Below, piece after piece: positions 39,459 to 51,300 of a stretch of 64,000 nucleotides of DNA (position 1 is the first letter of the stretch; each line of letters opens with the position of its first letter). Under the pieces are notes generated by a model. That model made no database searches. It was not told the DNA's origin and was given only the letters and a program-made list of their open reading frames with translations. Both the position numbers and the translations under genes were made by a program. The stretch is from Hydrogenophaga sp. PAMC20947 (GTDB lineage Bacteria > Pseudomonadota > Gammaproteobacteria > Burkholderiales > Burkholderiaceae_C), in contig NZ_CP039252.1 of the NCBI RefSeq assembly GCF_004795855.1, forward strand, positions 3,906,001 through 3,970,000, written 5' to 3'.

Positions 39459-40181
39459 TCATACGGCTTCGGCGGGGGGCTGTTTGCTGGCCAGGGCCTT
39501 GCCAATCACCAGCACCAGCAACGCACCTGCCACGGCCGCGCCGTACTTCACGATGGACGATTGAGGGATCTTGGCCATCCACTGCCATTGCTCGGGGTTG
39601 GCAAAAACCGGGTCGGTGACCAGCATGCCGCCGGCGATCCAGCCCAGCAACATGCCGCCGGCCACGATGATGAAGGGGAAGCGCGCCATGAGCTTGATCA
39701 CCAGCTGGCTGCCGGCCACGATGATCGGGATGGAGATCAGCAGGCCCAGCACCACCAGCAGTGTGGAGTGTTCGCCCGAGTTTTGCGCCGCGCCGGCGAT
39801 GGCGATGACGTTGTCCACGCTCATCACCAGGTCGGCCACGATGATGGTTTTGATGGCGGCAAAAAGCTTGTCGCTGCCCTGAACGTTGCTGTGGTCGTCT
39901 TCGTCGGGCGCGATGAGCTTCACACCAATCCACACGAGCAGCAGGGCCCCCACAAACTTGAGGAAGGGCAGGTTGAGCAAGGTCATCGCAAACAGGATGA
40001 GCACCACCCGCAAGACGATGGCCCCTGCCGTGCCCCACATGATGCCTTTGGCGCGCTGTGCGGGGGGCAATTTGCGGCAGGCCAGCGCGATCACCACGGC
40101 GTTGTCGCCGCCGAGCAGGATGTCGATGATGATGATCTGGCCCAGGGCCACCCAAAACGGGGCGGATGTCAGGAATTCCAT
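39459..40181 (-). CDS. TerC-family integral membrane protein (YjbE type)
   Basis: 240 residues, about seven membrane helices. The conserved acidic motifs DILLGGDNAVVIALA and DLVMSVDNVIAIAGAA are the metal-binding signatures of TerC exporters, which in studied cases move manganese. It shares a strand with the holin-like gene, 43 bases upstream of it. No yybP-ykoY riboswitch was seen upstream. Confidence 0.9.
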   Translation of the reverse strand: MEFLTSAPFWVALGQIIIIDILLGGDNAVVIALACRKLPPAQRAKGIMWGTAGAIVLRVVLILFAMTLLNLPFLKFVGALLLVWIGVKLIAPDEDDHSNVQGSDKLFAAIKTIIVADLVMSVDNVIAIAGAAQNSGEHSTLLVVLGLLISIPIIVAGSQLVIKLMARFPFIIVAGGMLLGWIAGGMLVTDPVFANPEQWQWMAKIPQSSIVKYGAAVAGALLVLVIGKALASKQPPAEAV

Positions 40182-40440
40182 ATATTGCGCCGAGTAGAGT
40201 AAGGAGGGAGAAGCGCGTCCAACGGCTTCATCAAAGCAAAGAAGGGGCTAGTGCAACCCGGTGCAACGAAGGCAAACCCATGACCAAGCATTGCCGAGTC
40301 ATCTACCTTCTAGAGGAGCATGGATTGTATCGATCGATGGCCGTAGGCGTCGGCCCTTGGCCCGCCTGGTTTTTCCAAGGCTCGCTATCATTCTCGTTGA
40401 GGGGGCTCCAATGCCTCCCGCAGTCTGCAAGGGCCGAACC

Positions 40441-40827
40441 ATGGCATTCAACCGCATCCTCACCAACATCTGTTCCGACGATCTGCCGCGCAGCCGCGAT
40501 TTTTATGTGGAGTTGCTCGGCTTCGAAGTCAAATTCGACAGCGACTGGTATGTGCAGTTGCAAAGCCCTGCACACCCAGAAATTGAATTCGGCATCATCA
40601 ACCGTACCAGCGAATTGGTGCCGTCTGGGTTCCAAGAGCGGCCTACAGGCATGTATGTGACCTTTGTTGTGCCCGATGTGGACGCCGTCTTCGAAGTCGC
40701 TCAGCGCATGCAACTCCCCATTCTTCAAGAACCGAAAAACGAGTTCTATGGCCAAAGACGCTTTCTGATCACCGACCCCAACGGTTGCCTGTTGGACATT
40801 TGCTCGCCGTGGGGAGAGGGCGGGTGA
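40441..40827 (+). CDS. VOC (glyoxalase/dioxygenase superfamily) protein
   Basis: 128 residues in a paired beta-alpha-beta-beta-beta fold: RILTNICSDDLPRSRDFYVELLGF... and RRFLITDPNGCLLDI. Metal ligands and substrate are not obvious. The upstream 260 bases to terC hold no recognised gene. Confidence 0.8.
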   Translation: MAFNRILTNICSDDLPRSRDFYVELLGFEVKFDSDWYVQLQSPAHPEIEFGIINRTSELVPSGFQERPTGMYVTFVVPDVDAVFEVAQRMQLPILQEPKNEFYGQRRFLITDPNGCLLDICSPWGEGG

Positions 40828-41267
40828 CGCTCGAAGCCTCACCCACGCCGGGTGTCGATGGCAGGCCGAGCGTCCACATTGCCGACATCGAGGCCTCGAT
40901 CAATTTTTGGCGCAAGCGGGATCCGGTGGATCAGCACCTGGCGTTGCGCCCCGAACTGGCGGCACTGGCCGAGGTGTATGCCTTGATGGTTTACCACCAC
41001 CAGACAGACGCAGACGAAGCAAACATGCCCGCTGCAGCGCGCGCGGCGTGGATGGCTTGGTTCGACACACAGCCCGACACGCCTTGCATAGCGATTTGTT
41101 CGACCAGCCAGGGCGATGAAGTTTGCAAAGGCTGCGGGCGGTACTTCAATGAAGTCCAGCGCTGGACCGAGATGACCCCGGCTGAAAAGCGGGTCACCTG
41201 GCGCCGCATCACCCTGGAAGGCGATTCCTGGCGCTTCAACCGCTACGCCGAGCGCGCCATCGAATAA
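40824..41267 (+). CDS. DUF3717-like plus DUF1289-like protein
   Basis: 147 residues from a GTG that overlaps the VOC stop (GTGA). The N-terminal part (IADIEASINFWRKRDP...YALMVYH) resembles DUF3717. The C-terminal part (DTPCIAIC, VCKGCGRYFNEVQRW, MTPAEKRVTWRRI) resembles DUF1289, a short cysteine motif that may bind metal. Function unknown. Confidence 0.75.
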   Translation: MTLEASPTPGVDGRPSVHIADIEASINFWRKRDPVDQHLALRPELAALAEVYALMVYHHQTDADEANMPAAARAAWMAWFDTQPDTPCIAICSTSQGDEVCKGCGRYFNEVQRWTEMTPAEKRVTWRRITLEGDSWRFNRYAERAIE

Positions 41268-41271
41268 AGCC

Positions 41272-41806
41272 GCGACCCGCGCAGCGGCGAAGGGTGGGGG
41301 CACAGGCGATTCACCGCAGGGCCGCCCCAAGGTGAATCAGCCCCCTCGGGGGGCAGCGACCCGCGCAGCGGCGGAGGGTGGGGGGACAGGCGATTCACCG
41401 CAGGGCCGCCCCAAGGTGAATCAGCCCCCTCGGGAGGCAGCGACCCGCGCAGCGGCGGAGGGTGGGGGCACAGGCGATTCACCGCAGGGCCGCCCCAAGG
41501 TGAATCAGCCCCCTCGGGGGGCAGCGACCCGCGCAGCGGCGGAGGGTGGGGGGACAGGCGATTCACCGCAGGGCCGCCCCAAGGTGAATCAGCCCCCTCG
41601 GGGGGCAGCGACCCGCGCAGCGGCGGAGGGTGGGGGGACAGGCGATTCACCGCAGGGCCGCCCCAAGGTGAATCAGCCCCCTCGGGGGGCAGCGACCCGC
41701 GCAGCGGCGGAGGGTGGGGGGACAGGCGATTCACCGCAGGGCCGCCCCAAGGTGAATCAGCCCCCTCGGGGGGCAGCGACCCGCGCAGCGGCGGAGCGTG
41801 GGGGCT
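41272..41806. repeat. 84-bp tandem repeat array, six full units plus a partial
   Basis: Units start at 41272, 41356, 41440, 41524, 41608, 41692 and (partial) 41776 and are almost identical. Each unit contains CCCCCTCGGGGGG and a perfect GATTCACC...GGTGAATC stem. The period is 28 codons, so both strands stay open, but the translations (HPPPLRGSLPPEGADSPWGG) look like no protein. The array fills the gap between convergent genes and includes the end-of-gene hairpins for both. Confidence 0.95.
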
Positions 41807-41813
41807 TTTTACC

Positions 41814-43617
<1,804 letters not shown>

Positions 43618-44232
43618 ATGAAACTCATTGGCGCCATCACCAGTCCCTACGTGCGCAAAGTGCGCATCGTTATGGCCGAGAAAAAGCTGGACTACCAGTT
43701 TCTGACCGAAGACGTCTGGTCCGCCGATACACAGATCGCCACATCCAATCCACTGGGCAAAGTGCCCTGTCTGGTGATGGAAGGCGGCGAAGCGGTGTTT
43801 GATTCCCGTGTGATCGTGGAATACCTGGACACCCTGTCGCCCGTGGGCAAGCTGATCCCAGCGTCGGGCCGCGAGCGGGCCGAGACCAAAACCTGGGAAG
43901 CATTGGCCGATGGCCTGCTCGATGCGGCCATCCTCGCGCGCCTGGAGGCCACCTGGCCCGGTCGCACCGCCGAGCAGCGCTCACAGGCCTGGATCGACCG
44001 CCAGATGGTGAAAATCCAGGCCGCTCTGAACGCCCTGGGCCAGGGTCTGGGCGACAAGCCGTTTTGCTCGGGCGTGCACTTCAGCCTCTCCGATGTGGCC
44101 GCCGGCTGCGCGCTGGGCTACCTCGATTTCCGCTTCCCCGAGATCAACTGGCGCAATGACCACCCGAACCTGCACAAGCTGGGCGACAAGCTGGCGCTGC
44201 GGCAGAGTTTCGTCGACACGGCGCCGGTGTAA
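43618..44232 (+). CDS. Glutathione S-transferase family protein
   Basis: 204 residues. N-terminal thioredoxin fold (MKLIGAITSPYVRKVRIVMAEKKLDYQF; SPYVRK site), NPLGKVPCLV cis-Pro and FDSRVIVEYLD, then a helical C-domain. Distinct from the GST at 12757. Resembles YibF-like stress GSTs; substrate unknown. Confidence 0.88.
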   Translation: MKLIGAITSPYVRKVRIVMAEKKLDYQFLTEDVWSADTQIATSNPLGKVPCLVMEGGEAVFDSRVIVEYLDTLSPVGKLIPASGRERAETKTWEALADGLLDAAILARLEATWPGRTAEQRSQAWIDRQMVKIQAALNALGQGLGDKPFCSGVHFSLSDVAAGCALGYLDFRFPEINWRNDHPNLHKLGDKLALRQSFVDTAPV

Positions 44233-44242
44233 CCCCCGCACC

Positions 44243-44309
44243 GCGCCGAAGGCGCGTCACCCCCCAGGGGGCGGCACTGGCGGCCCGGTGAAGCCGGTTC
44301 CGCGGTGCC
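44243..44309 (+). repeat. Three-hairpin intergenic repeat, copy 3
   Basis: CGCGCC-GAA-GGCGCG, then CCCCCCAGGGGG, then arms GGCAC (44273-44277) and GTGCC (44305-44309) around CCGG-TGAA-GCCGG. Arms differ again from the copies near 4640 and 4760 but are complementary. Confidence 0.65.
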
Positions 44310-44742
44310 CTGGCTGGGGGCATGGCTGACCTGATGCTGGGTTTGATGCCCATGCCCCAGCGGCCCGACAACACGGCATCCCTCGGCCTTGCTGGACGTG
44401 CGTCCTGCGTTGGCCGGAGTGGGTTGGTGCGGTGTGGCTGACTGGGGAGAAGCGCAGCCGCTCGCCTTGACTCGGCTCGCGCTGGGCGGAAAAAGAAAGG
44501 CCTGCGAAGCGCCCCGTGGCGAACAAGGGGGGGAGGGAGGAGGAGTAGCGCCTCGGGATTGCATTCGGGCCGAGGCCCGAGCGGCTTCGCAGAGCTGAAA
44601 ACGTTGAGGAGAAACAGGCGGCTGAACCGGGCCCATGCCGCCTGCCCTGATGGAGCGTTGGGCGCTGAAAAAAGTTCCGAAGCCTGCTGCAACAAGACGT
44701 TTTCGAACCCGACGCGCGCGTTGAAGCGCTGCCCAGCCCGTC
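44310..44742. other. Intergenic region without a recognised gene
   Basis: 433 bases between the repeat and the rhomboid gene. GC-rich with open frames on the minus strand that read out of the rhomboid region and look non-coding. Nothing supported. Confidence 0.5.
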
Positions 44743-45459
44743 TCAAGGGTGCACGGTTTCCTGCCGCGAAGAGGCCGAAGAGGCCGAAGACGCCGGGTTT
44801 CGCCGGGCCGCGCGTTTGTCCCATCGGTCCACCAGCCAGCCCATGAGCAAGCCCAGTCCCAGGCCCCAGGCTGCGCCGGTGAAGTGGGCGGCCTGCACGA
44901 TGGAGATGTCGTTGGCGCTGTCCCACACCACCGGGTGGCTCCAGCCCTGCTCCACCAGCAGCTTGCCCACCAGACCCAGGCCCAGCAGGCTGCCCCAGCG
45001 CCGCGCCTTGGGAATGGGAATGCGCTGGCGCACCAGCTGCATCGCCAGCACCATGGCGCCCGCGTGCAACACGCCCGACAAGCCCGCCGCGTAGCCGATC
45101 TGGGGCCACCAGAGCAGGGTGATCTGCGCCAGCGGCCAAGCCAGCAGCCAGGCCATGCTGCAAGCCAGCGTCGGGCGCACCACCCAGGCAAACGCCGCCA
45201 GGAAGCCCAGGCCGATCTGGTTGATGATGAGTTGCGGGGTGTTCAGGTGCACCCAGGCGCTGGTCCACAGCGTCCAGGGTTGGGACAGCCAGCCGTCGGC
45301 GCGCCAGATGAAGGCTTCGAGCGTGTTCTCACCCGCCCACCACAGCAGCATGCTGGCCACACCGTGCAGCGCGCAGAGCAGCAGCCAGCTGGGCGAGCGG
45401 CTGCGGGCGGTGCTGCGGCGCTGAGCCCCGCCGGTTGGTGGAGCCATGCGCCCGGTCAT
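44743..45459 (-). CDS. Rhomboid-family intramembrane serine protease (rhombosortase-like)
   Basis: 238 residues, six or so membrane helices. The catalytic serine is in AAGLSGVLHAGA and the histidine in AAHFTGAAWG, the rhomboid dyad. The compact form resembles rhombosortases, though no GlyGly-CTERM substrate is visible nearby. ATG 45459 overlaps the glnE stop (ATGA), indicating translational coupling; M at 45447 is an alternative. Confidence 0.8.
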   Translation of the reverse strand: MTGRMAPPTGGAQRRSTARSRSPSWLLLCALHGVASMLLWWAGENTLEAFIWRADGWLSQPWTLWTSAWVHLNTPQLIINQIGLGFLAAFAWVVRPTLACSMAWLLAWPLAQITLLWWPQIGYAAGLSGVLHAGAMVLAMQLVRQRIPIPKARRWGSLLGLGLVGKLLVEQGWSHPVVWDSANDISIVQAAHFTGAAWGLGLGLLMGWLVDRWDKRAARRNPASSASSASSRQETVHP

Positions 45460-48200
45460 GCGTGGGCAGCGCCCAACACAAACGCCCACAGCGCGCGCAC
45501 CGCTTCAACCTCCTGCACCACGCGCTCAGGATCGATCTGGGTGGAGGTTTCGTCCAGCCGCGCCCGGTGTTGAATCTTGCGCAGCGTGCGGTAAGCGTCG
45601 GCCGAAGTGGTGCCCATGCCCGGCGGCAGCAGGCCCACCCGTTCGGCGCGGTGCAACATCTTGATGTTGCCCAGGTTGGGCTGCATTTCCGGGTGGGCGT
45701 GTGAATGCGCCAACACCATGTACTGCACCGCAAACTCCACATCCACCATGCCGCCCACGCTGTGCTTCACATCAAACAGCTCGCTGGGTACCCGGTGTGC
45801 CGCGCGCACCTTGTCGCGCATGGCGGCGATTTCATCGGCCAGCGCTTCGGCGTCGCGCTCGGCGGTGATCACCGCCAGCCGCACCGACTCAAATCGCTCG
45901 GCCATGGCCGGGCTCGCCAGCACAGGCCGCGCCCGCGTCATGGCCTGGTGCTCCCAAGTCCAGGCGGTGTTGCTGCCGCGTTTTTGCTGGTAGTTGGCGT
46001 AGGCGTCGAAGCTGGTCACCAGCAGGCCCGAATTGCCGTTGGGCCGCAGGGCGGTGTCGATCTCGAACAAGTCGCCCTCGGCCGTCTTGACCGTGAGCCA
46101 GTTGATCATCTTGCGCACAAACGCGGCGTAGATTTCGCCGGCATTTTCATCGTCGTCGTCAAAGACAAAAACGATGTCCAGATCGCTGCCGTAGCCCAGC
46201 TCCTTGCCGCCCAGCTTGCCGTAGCCAATGATGGCAAAGCTGGGTTCGTCGCGGTGGCGGTTTTTCAGGCGGCTCCAGCACCAGCGGGCCGTGGTGCTCA
46301 AGATCGTATCGGCCAGGGCCGAGAGGTCGTCGGCCACAAACTCCACCGTCAACACCCCCTCCAGATCCCGCGCCAGGGTGCGGAACATTTCGGCGTGGTG
46401 TGCGCGGCGCAGCAGGTCGAGCAAGGACTCTTCGTCGTCTTCGCCGGTGGATTGCAGCGCCGCCCGGCGCGCCTCCATATCGGCCTCAAACTGCACGCCG
46501 TCAAAGCGCTCGGTCAGCAGCTGTTCGCTGGCCAGCTCGTCGATCACGCCGGGGTGCTTGATCAGGTAGCGCGCCGGCCACTTGGCCGCGCCCAGCAAAT
46601 GCAGCAAACGCTCGTGCACCGAAGGCCGTTCCTGCAACATCGCCAGGTAACTCTCGCGGCGCAGCAGCGGCTCGATCCAGTCGGTCAGGCGCAGGGCCTC
46701 GGTTTCGGTCACGCGGCCCTCTTCGATCCAGGCGCCGGTGCGCTCGATCAGCCGCACCAGCCGCGCGCGGGCATCGTCCCGCAGCGACTGCACCCTGGGG
46801 TGGTCGCCCCACGCGGCCACCTTGGCCGCGAAGGCCTCGGGCAAGAGCGGCAAGACATCGGGCAGGTCCGTCGCCGTCGCCTTGCTGCAACCCTTGCCAT
46901 TGCAGCGGTCCTGGCTCGGGCCGCCCAGCAGGGTGTCAAATTCCTGGGCCACGGTCTCGCGGTGGGCGTCCAGCGTGTGCAAAAACTCGCACAGGCTGGC
47001 GCAGCCCATGGTGGCCGCCAGCCAGGCGAGGTCGTCGTCCCGGGTTGGCAATACATGGGTTTGCTGGTCATCGAGGTATTGCACCCGGTGCTCCACCCGG
47101 CGCAAAAACTCATAGGCCGAAGCCAGGGCATCGGCCGTGGCCGGGGCCATGAGGTTGGCGCGGCAGAGCCGCTCCAGCGCGTCCAGCGTGGGCCGGGTGC
47201 GCAGCTCGGGAAACTGGCCCCCGCGCACCACCTGCAGCAGCTGCACCGTGAATTCGATTTCGCGGATGCCGCCGCGTGAGAGCTTCACATCATTGGCCCG
47301 GCCCGGATTGCCGGCGGCGCGCTTGGTGGCGTGTTCGCGGATCTGCCGGTGCAGGATGCGCAGCGCGTCAAACACGCTGTAGTCGAGGTACTTGCGAAAG
47401 ACAAACGGCAACACCGCCCCGCGCAGGGCGCTGGCGTTGCCGCCCTTCACGCTGGCGCGCGGCGCGATCACCCGGCTCTTGAGCCAGGCAAAACGCTCCC
47501 ATTCGCGCCCTTGCACCAGGAAATATTCTTCCAGCGCACCCAGCGACACCGCGCTGGGCCCCGAGTTGCCATTGGGCCGCAGCGCCAGGTCCACCCGGAA
47601 CACCTGGCCGTGCTCGGTGGTCTCGCCCACGGTGTTGTAGATGTGTTTGACCGCTTTGCCGAAGTACTCGTGGTTGCTGATGCGGTTGCGGCCTTGTTCG
47701 TTGCCCGCGGTTTCGCCGTCGTGGTCGTAAACGTAGATCAGGTCGATGTCGCTGGACACGTTGAGCTCGCGCGCGCCCAGCTTGCCCATGCCCACCACCC
47801 ACATCTGGGCCCGTTGGGGTCCCGGGTCGGGTTCGGCTGCCGCCGCATCCGCCAAGGTGCCAAAAGTGCTGTCCCGGCTGGGGTCGATGATGGGGGCGCC
47901 GTGCAGCTCGTCGAGGTAGGCCCAGGCCAGCTTGCAGGCTTCGTCCAGTGCGATCTCGGCCAGGTGGGTCATGGCCAGCGTGATCACCGCGAGCGGGGCT
48001 TGCAGCTCGCAATCGAGCACCGCCAGCCGCTCCAGCACCAGCTGGCGCAACACCCGCAGCGCCGACGGCATGTCCAGCCCCCGCTCGCGCAGCGTGATCA
48101 GTGCCTGCTTCTGCAATTCCCGGGTCGGTACCCCGGGCGGCAGGCAGGCCAATTCGTCGGCGTAACGCCGGCGCACACGCTGAACGTAGCGCGAATGCAT
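45456..48200 (-). CDS. glnE: Bifunctional glutamine synthetase adenylyltransferase/deadenylase
   Basis: 914 residues with two nucleotidyltransferase domains: VGMGKLGARELNVSSDIDLIYVYD (N, deadenylation) and IGYGKLGGKELGYGSDLDIVFVFDDD (C, adenylylation), with helical domains between. It tunes glutamine synthetase activity under PII control. The start at 48200 (MHSRYVQRVRRRYA) is chosen by analogy with family N-termini. Divergent from yhdP. Confidence 0.93.
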   Translation of the reverse strand: MHSRYVQRVRRRYADELACLPPGVPTRELQKQALITLRERGLDMPSALRVLRQLVLERLAVLDCELQAPLAVITLAMTHLAEIALDEACKLAWAYLDELHGAPIIDPSRDSTFGTLADAAAAEPDPGPQRAQMWVVGMGKLGARELNVSSDIDLIYVYDHDGETAGNEQGRNRISNHEYFGKAVKHIYNTVGETTEHGQVFRVDLALRPNGNSGPSAVSLGALEEYFLVQGREWERFAWLKSRVIAPRASVKGGNASALRGAVLPFVFRKYLDYSVFDALRILHRQIREHATKRAAGNPGRANDVKLSRGGIREIEFTVQLLQVVRGGQFPELRTRPTLDALERLCRANLMAPATADALASAYEFLRRVEHRVQYLDDQQTHVLPTRDDDLAWLAATMGCASLCEFLHTLDAHRETVAQEFDTLLGGPSQDRCNGKGCSKATATDLPDVLPLLPEAFAAKVAAWGDHPRVQSLRDDARARLVRLIERTGAWIEEGRVTETEALRLTDWIEPLLRRESYLAMLQERPSVHERLLHLLGAAKWPARYLIKHPGVIDELASEQLLTERFDGVQFEADMEARRAALQSTGEDDEESLLDLLRRAHHAEMFRTLARDLEGVLTVEFVADDLSALADTILSTTARWCWSRLKNRHRDEPSFAIIGYGKLGGKELGYGSDLDIVFVFDDDDENAGEIYAAFVRKMINWLTVKTAEGDLFEIDTALRPNGNSGLLVTSFDAYANYQQKRGSNTAWTWEHQAMTRARPVLASPAMAERFESVRLAVITAERDAEALADEIAAMRDKVRAAHRVPSELFDVKHSVGGMVDVEFAVQYMVLAHSHAHPEMQPNLGNIKMLHRAERVGLLPPGMGTTSADAYRTLRKIQHRARLDETSTQIDPERVVQEVEAVRALWAFVLGAAHA

Positions 48201-48301
48201 CACCGACGCGCCTTCCGTGGGCGTGCAACCCTCTGGAGACCAAGAAGATGCCCGTGATGCGGAACCTTGGTGGGGTCCGCCCGTCATAATTTGCATAGGA
48301 T

Positions 48302-51300
48302 ATGAATCAAAGCCCGGCTCCTCTCGCCTCTGCCCCGCGAATCCCCAAAATGTTCTCCATGACCGCGCGGCTGTTGTTGTGGATGGTGATGGCCGTCTGG
48401 AGCCTTTTCGCGCTCACCCTGGGCGCGATTCATTTGATCATTGTGCCGCGAATCGATGACTGGCGCCCTGCCCTGGAGCGATGGGCGACCCACGCGGTGG
48501 GGGTTCCCGTCAAGGTGGGTGCGATCCGCGCCGAAACCCAGGGCGCTGACGCCGAGCAGGGCTGGGCATGGCTGCCCGCGCTGGTGCCGGCGTTTGAGTT
48601 GCGTGACGTGCGCCTCTATGACCCCGCCGGCCGCGAGGCTTTGCAGCTGCCGCAGATCAACGCGTCCTTGTCGGTGCGCTCGCTGTGGCGCCTGGGGTTT
48701 GAGCAGCTGGTGATCGATTCGCCCACGCTGGACGTGCACCGCACCGCCGACAGCCGCATCCTCGTGGCCGGGCTGGATTTTTCCGGCCCCGCCGAACAAG
48801 GCCGTGGTGGGGCCGACTGGTTTTTCTCGCAAACCGAATTTGTGATCCGCGGCGGCACCGTGCGCTGGACCGACGATCTGCGCCAGCAACCTCCGCTGGC
48901 GCTCGGTGAGCTGAACCTGGTGGTGCGCAACACCGCGCGCAGCCACCAGTTCCGCCTCGATGCCACGCCCCCGCCGGAATGGGGCCAGCGCCTGAGCTTG
49001 CGGGGCCGGCTGCGCGAACCCTTGCTCAGTTTCGCCGCCATGACGCAGCGCCAGCCGGATGCCGCGCCCTGGGACAACTGGAGCGGTGAGCTGTTTGCCG
49101 ATTTTGCGCAGGTCGATGTCTCGCGCCTGCAGGCCTATGTGGACCTGTCGGCCTGGAACGTGAGCGTGCGCTCGGGTCAGGGCGCCTTGCGCGCCTGGGC
49201 CGATCTCAACAAAGGCCGCATCACCGGCGCCACGGTTGACCTCTCGCTGCAGCAGTTCGCCACCCGCCTGGGCGCGCAACTCCCCGAGCTCGCCATCAGC
49301 AGCCTGCGCGGTCGCATGAGCGCCCAGTGGGACGTTGCCGGCTTTGCCGTCGCCAGCGACAACCTGCAGTTCACCACCACCGATGGCCAGGCCTGGCCGG
49401 GTGGCGTCTTGCGCCTGACCCACCAGCGCGCGCAGGCGCGTAAAGCCGCATCGTCCCAGCTCACCGCTGACCGGGTGGATCTTGCCGCCCTCGCGGCCAT
49501 CGCCACCCGGCTGCCCCTGCCCGATGCCAGCCGCGCCCTGTTGCTGCGCCTGCAACCGGCCGGCCAGCTCGAAGACCTGCGCGCCGATTGGCAAGGCGCA
49601 CCCCCGGCCGGCGACGGCAGCGCGCCGGCCGACGCCCTGGCCGCTGCCTGGCAGCCCGATCGCTACCGCGCCACCGGCAAGCTGGTCGCGCTGGCGCTGA
49701 CGGGCGAGCCGCGCGCGCAGGCGCCCGGCGAACACATCTTGCCCGGGCGCCCCGGCGTGCGCGGGGCCAACGCAGACTTCGATCTCAACCAGGACGGCGG
49801 GACGGCCCGCCTCGTGATCGAAGGCGGCGCGGTCGACCTGCCCGGCGTGTTCGCCGAATCGCTGGTGCCCATGCAGCGCCTGGAGACCCAGGCGCGCTGG
49901 GCCATCAAAGGCGAGCGCATCGATGCCTGGTTCGAGAAGCTGAGCCTGGCCAACGCCGACACCGAAGGCACAGGCTCCGTGCATTGGCACACCAGCGATC
50001 CCAAAACCAGCAACGCCCAGTCGCGCTTTCCCGGTGTGCTGGATCTGAGCGTGCGCCTCACCCGGGGCACCGCCAACCGCGTTTACCGCTACCTGCCCAT
50101 CGCCGTGGGGCCAGACACCCAGCGCTACGTGCAAGCCGCCGTGTCAGGCGGGCAGGTGGGCCCGGTCGATTTCCGCATCAACGGAGAGCTCTGGGATGTG
50201 CCCTACAACCTGCCCGGCGCCCAGGGCGAGTTCCGCATCGCCGCGCAGCTGCAGTCGGTGGATTTCGCCTATGTGCCCGCCTACCTGCAGGCCGAGGGTG
50301 ATCTCGCCTGGCCGGGCCTGAAGGGCGTCAACGGCCAGCTGGTGCTCGACCGCGCGTCGCTGCAGCTCTCCGGCCTCACCGCGTCCATCGACGGCGCGCC
50401 CGCCGTGCGCCTGAGCCAGGCCGAGGTCGGCATTGCCGATCTCGTGAAAGACCCCCTGCTCACCGTGAGCGCCTCGGCCCAGGGCCCGGCCAACGATGTG
50501 GTGGCTTATGTGCGGCGTTCTCCCGTGCATTTTTTCACCGGCCAGGTGCTGGAGCGCGCCACCATCAGTGGCGCGACCGACGTGAAGTTCAAGCTGCAGC
50601 TGCCGCTGAACCACATCGACAAAACGGCGGTGCAGGGCTCGGTGGCCTTCACCGGCAACGATGTGCGCATCAGCCCCGACACCCCGATGCTGGCGCGAAC
50701 CGTTGGCCAGCTCACCTTCAGCGAACACGGCTTCAACATCCCGGCGGCGCGTTCCCAGATTTATGGCGGCGAACTGCGGTTTGAAGGCGGCATGTCCCCC
50801 AGCCCCCAAGGGGCGGCGCGCATCCGTTTCAAGGGCCAGGGCACGGCCACCGCCGAAGGCCTGCGCAACGGCGAGCTGGGTCTGGTCTCCCGCCTGGTGG
50901 AGCAGGCCAGCGGCAGCGCGGCCTACACCGCCGAGCTGGGTTTTCGCGCCGGCGTGTCCGAGCTGAACGTGCGCAGCAACCTGCAAGGCATGGCCTCCAG
51001 CCTGCCGGCGCCCTTGTCCAAAGCCGCCGCCGACAGCCTGCCCCTGCACTACGACAACCGCGTGCTCACCGTGTCCACCGAAGCCAGCGGTGAAGTCGCC
51101 CGCACCGACCGCTTTTTCTTGCAGCTGGGCGAGCCCGCGCAACCCTTGGCCACGCTCGACTACGAGCGCAGCCTGAGCGCCGGCGCCGAGCCGCGGGTGG
51201 TGCGCGGCAGCATCGCGGGCGGCCTGGCGCTGGGCGAATCGGTGCCCATGCCCGCTGCCGGCGTGCAGGCCAACATCCGCTTTCCCCAGATCGACGCCGA

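Noticed and set aside
40182..40440. Possible manganese (yybP-ykoY) riboswitch upstream of terC
   Set aside because: The conserved core sequences of that class were not found on the minus strand.
41272..41806. Array considered as a CRISPR or a repeat protein gene
   Set aside because: Units are contiguous 84-bp copies without spacers, and the translations on both strands are by-products of a palindromic repeat.
50788..50820. Possible repeat insertion inside yhdP (CCCCCAGCCCCCAAGGGGCGGCG)
   Set aside because: Only the C/G-run block resembles the repeat family; the flanking arms are missing and the length effect is nil.
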